9,683 nt of DNA from Flavobacteriales bacterium (GTDB taxonomy: Bacteria > Bacteroidota > Bacteroidia > Flavobacteriales_D > Sanyastnellaceae). The stretch is taken from positions 1-9,683 of the forward strand of contig DQKQ01000170.1 in the NCBI GenBank assembly GCA_015660615.1, read 5' to 3'. Below the pieces are notes generated by a model. It was not told the DNA's origin. It made no database searches and worked only from the letters and a program-made list of their open reading frames with translations. Numbering within the stretch: the stretch's first letter is position 1; each line of letters starts with the position of its first letter. Position numbers and translations under genes: made by a program. Of this stretch, positions 7,810 to 9,683 are shown piece after piece.

Positions 7810-9683
7810 ATGTTTAACAATTACACGAAGTTAACGACAGCTTTTGCCGCGTTTGCACTTCTTTTTTCAACTGGAGCCTGGTCGCAATGTGCGGAAGGCG
7901 AAATAGCTGTAGATTATGCTATTACTGGAGGATCTTTTGCCTCTGAAATTTCTTGGACTCTTAATGATGATGTCGGAACTCCGGTATTCAATGGTGGAGC
8001 GCCTATTAGTGGTCAATGGTGTTTACTACCTGGAGACTATACATTCATTGGTTCTGATTCATACGGAGACGGATGGAATGGAGCTACTGCAACATTCACT
8101 TCTGGTGGAAACGTTATTGGCTATTTTGAATTAACAGAAGGTGATGTTGGTTCAATAGTGATTTCTGTATCTGCTGACGTTCCTGGATGTACAGATGATA
8201 CTGCATCTAACTACAACTCAGAGGCTACAGTTGATGATGGTTCTTGTTGCTACGGCGATTTAGTAACTATTAACTTATATGACACATTCGGTGACGGATG
8301 GTGTTACTACCCAACTAATGATCCAGAGGGTGGTCTTGAAATTTTCGGTCAATTCTTCCCATTCTGTTCGGGAGATCATATGTCTCTTGACTTCTGTCTT
8401 GATCCTGGTTGTTACACTGGTCAGACTATTGGAACTAACTACACAAGTGAGATCTCTTGGGATGTAGTTGTTGATGGAGTAGTTATTGCTGTAGGTGGTC
8501 ACGGAGAGGTATTCTTCTCAACTGACCCTGCATGTATTGTTGCTGGATGTAATGATGAGAATTCTTGTAACTTCAACCCTGCTGCTAACGTAAATGATGG
8601 ATCTTGTGATTACTTGTCATGTGCTGGTTGTACAGACGCTGGAGCTTGTAACTACGATGCAGCTGCTACTTTAGAAGATGGTACATGTGATTACTCATGT
8701 ATCGGTTGTATGGATGCTACTGCTACTAACTACGATGCTATCTATACGATTGCTTGTGTTGATTGCTGTGCATACTGTGAAGGAGCCTTCGCTGGTATTC
8801 TTTCTGTAGGTGGTGGAAGTTGGGATAGTGAAATTAGCTGGACTTTATCTTTAGATGGTGTTGAGGTTGTTTCTGGAGGAGCTCCTTCTTCTCAATCGCT
8901 ATGTCTTGATGCTGGATGTTATACTTTTGACATGATTGATGCATATGGAGATGGTTGGAATTCTGCAACATATTCTTTCGATGGATATGACGGTGTAAAT
9001 GTTTTCACTGGTGATATTAATACTGCTGCTACTGGAGATGGTAGTTCTGAAGGAACTGATTATCTTGACTTAAACGGAGGTGCTTGTACATTCGGTTGTG
9101 TTGACGCTGGAGCTTGTAACTACGATGCAACTGCTGCATTTAGTGATGGTTCATGTGACTACTCTTGCGTAGGATGTATGGACTCAGCTGCTGCTAACTT
9201 TGATCCTAACGCTACTATAGATAGTGGACTTTGTGTTTACTGTGACCCAGGTACATTCGTACTTACTTTAAACATGTCTGATTCATACGGTGACGGATGG
9301 AATGGAGCGGTTTACTATGTTTTCGATCAAGTTTCAGGAGAGCTTATGCTTTCTGGAGATCTTGACTCTGCATTTTCTGGAGATGGTCTTTCTTCAGGTT
9401 CTGATTTAGTTTGTTTAGCGCCTGGTTGCTATAATGTTGAAGTAAGTGGTGGTGCTGCTCCTTCAGAAGTAAGTGTTTCTATGTCGGATCAGTTCGGTAC
9501 TAACTACGGTTCTACTGGTGGTGATTCTACTTGGCCACTTGACTTTACTTTAACTGGTGCGTGCGATTTCTCTGGATGTACTAGTCCTTCTGCTCTTAAC
9601 TACAACATCAGTGCTTCTATTGATGATGGGTCATGTCAGGAGCCACCTGCAAACGATCAACTAGCAAATGCTGAGGCGTTAGC
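7810..9683 (+). CDS. Large secreted, acidic, Cys-rich repeat protein (5' part; continues past the right edge)
   Basis: The frame is open for 624 codons from the ATG at 7810 to the window end. Residues 1-25 are a signal peptide (Lys7, hydrophobic 11-20, TGAWS before Q26), which supports this start. The rest comprises four modules with DxYGDGW loops (83-89, 158-164, 377-383, 491-497), each with a C-L-x-x-G-x-Y strand and a SEISW-like strand. Between them are seven Cys-x18-Cys repeats with GCxDxxAxNY and DGSC signatures. The end (EPPANDQLANAEAL) looks like the start of another domain. The visible mature part has no Lys or Arg, two His, about 87 Asp/Glu and 38 Cys. Asp/Gly loops suggest calcium binding and the Cys pairs suggest disulfides, consistent with an extracellular location. 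A T9SS sorting domain would be expected at the unseen C-terminus. Both motif types occur in other marine Bacteroidota secreted proteins; the function is unknown. Confidence 0.93.
   Translation, partial: MFNNYTKLTTAFAAFALLFSTGAWSQCAEGEIAVDYAITGGSFASEISWTLNDDVGTPVFNGGAPISGQWCLLPGDYTFIGSDSYGDGWNGATATFTSGGNVIGYFELTEGDVGSIVISVSADVPGCTDDTASNYNSEATVDDGSCCYGDLVTINLYDTFGDGWCYYPTNDPEGGLEIFGQFFPFCSGDHMSLDFCLDPGCYTGQTIGTNYTSEISWDVVVDGVVIAVGGHGEVFFSTDPACIVAGCNDENSCNFNPAANVNDGSCDYLSCAGCTDAGACNYDAAATLEDGTCDYSCIGCMDATATNYDAIYTIACVDCCAYCEGAFAGILSVGGGSWDSEISWTLSLDGVEVVSGGAPSSQSLCLDAGCYTFDMIDAYGDGWNSATYSFDGYDGVNVFTGDINTAATGDGSSEGTDYLDLNGGACTFGCVDAGACNYDATAAFSDGSCDYSCVGCMDSAAANFDPNATIDSGLCVYCDPGTFVLTLNMSDSYGDGWNGAVYYVFDQVSGELMLSGDLDSAFSGDGLSSGSDLVCLAPGCYNVEVSGGAAPSEVSVSMSDQFGTNYGSTGGDSTWPLDFTLTGACDFSGCTSPSALNYNISASIDDGSCQEPPANDQLANAEAL
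7906..8163 (+). repeat. DGDGW module 1 (SEISW half first)
   Basis: Residues 33-118. The order is SEISWTL (45-51), GGAP (62-65), CLLPGDY (71-77), then DSYGDGWNGA (83-92). The same order is seen in module 3. Confidence 0.75.
8260..8514 (+). repeat. DGDGW module 2 (DGDGW half first)
   Basis: Residues 151-235. The order is YDTFGDGW (157-164), FCLDPGCY (195-202), then SEISWDVVVDG (213-223). This is the reverse of module 1. It has extra Cys165 and Cys186 and no NGA after the Trp. Confidence 0.75.
8626..8739 (+). repeat. Repeat dyad, copy 1 (Cys repeats 3 and 4)
   Basis: Residues 273-310 match residues 429-466 at 26 of 38 positions. Within it, nucleotides 8635-8667 match 9103-9135 with one difference in 33 bases, indicating a segmental duplication or ongoing conversion. 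Confidence 0.75.
8791..9072 (+). repeat. DGDGW module 3 (SEISW half first)
   Basis: Residues 328-421. The order is GGGSWDSEISWTL (334-346), GGAP (356-359), CLDAGCYTF (365-373), then DAYGDGWNSA (377-386). It follows module 1 in order and spacing and then carries an acidic Gly/Ser/Thr-rich stretch at 400-417. Confidence 0.75.
9094..9207 (+). repeat. Repeat dyad, copy 2 (Cys repeats 5 and 6)
   Basis: Residues 429-466, the second copy of the dyad at residues 273-310. Both copies share the GACNYDA core and the CDYSC-x-GCMD link between their two Cys repeats. Confidence 0.75.
9256..9558 (+). repeat. DGDGW module 4 (DGDGW half first)
   Basis: Residues 483-583. The order is DSYGDGWNGA (491-500), CLAPGCYNV (535-543), then GGAAPSEVSVSM (547-558). 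It has the order of module 2. Its DGDGW coding segment (9280-9309) differs from module 1 (8056-8085) at only two third-codon positions over ten codons. Confidence 0.75.

Larger units (their letters stand above)
8185..9636 (+). repeat. Family of seven Cys-x18-Cys repeats interspersed through the protein
   Basis: Copies begin at Gly and span residues 126-146, 246-266, 273-293, 299-319, 429-449, 455-475 and 589-609 (nucleotides 8185-8247, 8545-8607, 8626-8688, 8704-8766, 9094-9156, 9172-9234 and 9574-9636). Each opens GCxD or a close variant, has N-Y/F at its centre and ends in DGSC or a variant; the two outer Cys are always exactly 19 apart. Copies 2, 3 and 5 add a third Cys six residues after the first. 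Copy 4 is degenerate at its end (IACVDC). The Asp-rich turn could bind calcium and the outer Cys pair could form a disulfide; both are inferred. Confidence 0.85.

Noticed and set aside
7916..8134. 72-codon frame within the repeat gene
   Set aside because: It is out of frame with the repeat protein, whose motifs and signal peptide run uninterrupted through the region.
8275..8502. Overlapping frames on both strands inside the repeat gene
   Set aside because: They are shadows of the repeat-protein frame with no start context or family resemblance.
8185..9636. Regularly spaced repeats as a CRISPR array
   Set aside because: The repeats lie in a long open frame, vary at DNA level and are irregularly spaced; they are protein repeats.

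Overview
The window reads as a chromosomal stretch of a marine-type Bacteroidota, most likely of the order Flavobacteriales. Four things support this: a type B sorting domain of the type IX secretion system (T9SS), a set of SurA/PpiC-like periplasmic foldases, a TAnnTTTG-type promoter box with no Shine-Dalgarno sequences, and AT-rich DNA with long Asp/Gly/Cys-rich secreted repeat proteins. The genus cannot be fixed from the sequence.

Positions 1-4779, minus strand: one compact transcription unit, read right to left. It starts with guaB (IMP dehydrogenase, first committed step of GMP synthesis). Then come a 673-residue tandem-parvulin foldase, a 288-residue putative lipoprotein resembling the chaperone part of SurA without a recognisable isomerase domain, and the N-terminal third or less of a SurA-like protein that runs off the left edge. 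Gaps are 7, 1 and 24 bases. A good Bacteroidota -7 box (TACCTTTG) lies upstream of guaB, directly against the stop codon of the preceding gene. The three foldase-like products probably work together on outer-membrane and secreted proteins in the periplasm.

Positions 4780-6954, minus strand: a 724-residue secreted beta-sandwich protein ending in a gliding-motility/T9SS type B C-terminal domain, so probably displayed on or released from the cell surface.

Positions 6955-7053: a short divergent intergenic region. Positions 7054-7557, plus strand: a 167-residue cytosolic protein of a conserved Bacteroidota family of unknown function. Positions 7558-7809: 252 bases of AT-rich non-coding DNA with a short direct repeat and a weak promoter candidate.

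Positions 7810-9683, plus strand: the 5' part (624 codons, still open at the right edge) of a large secreted repeat protein. It has four modules built from a D-x-YGDGWN half and a SEISW half, in alternating order, separated by seven Cys-x18-Cys repeats. After the signal peptide the visible 599 residues contain no lysine or arginine, about 87 Asp/Glu and 38 Cys. This is the most unusual object in the window. It looks like an acidic, disulfide-rich, possibly calcium-binding surface or matrix protein, but its function is unknown.
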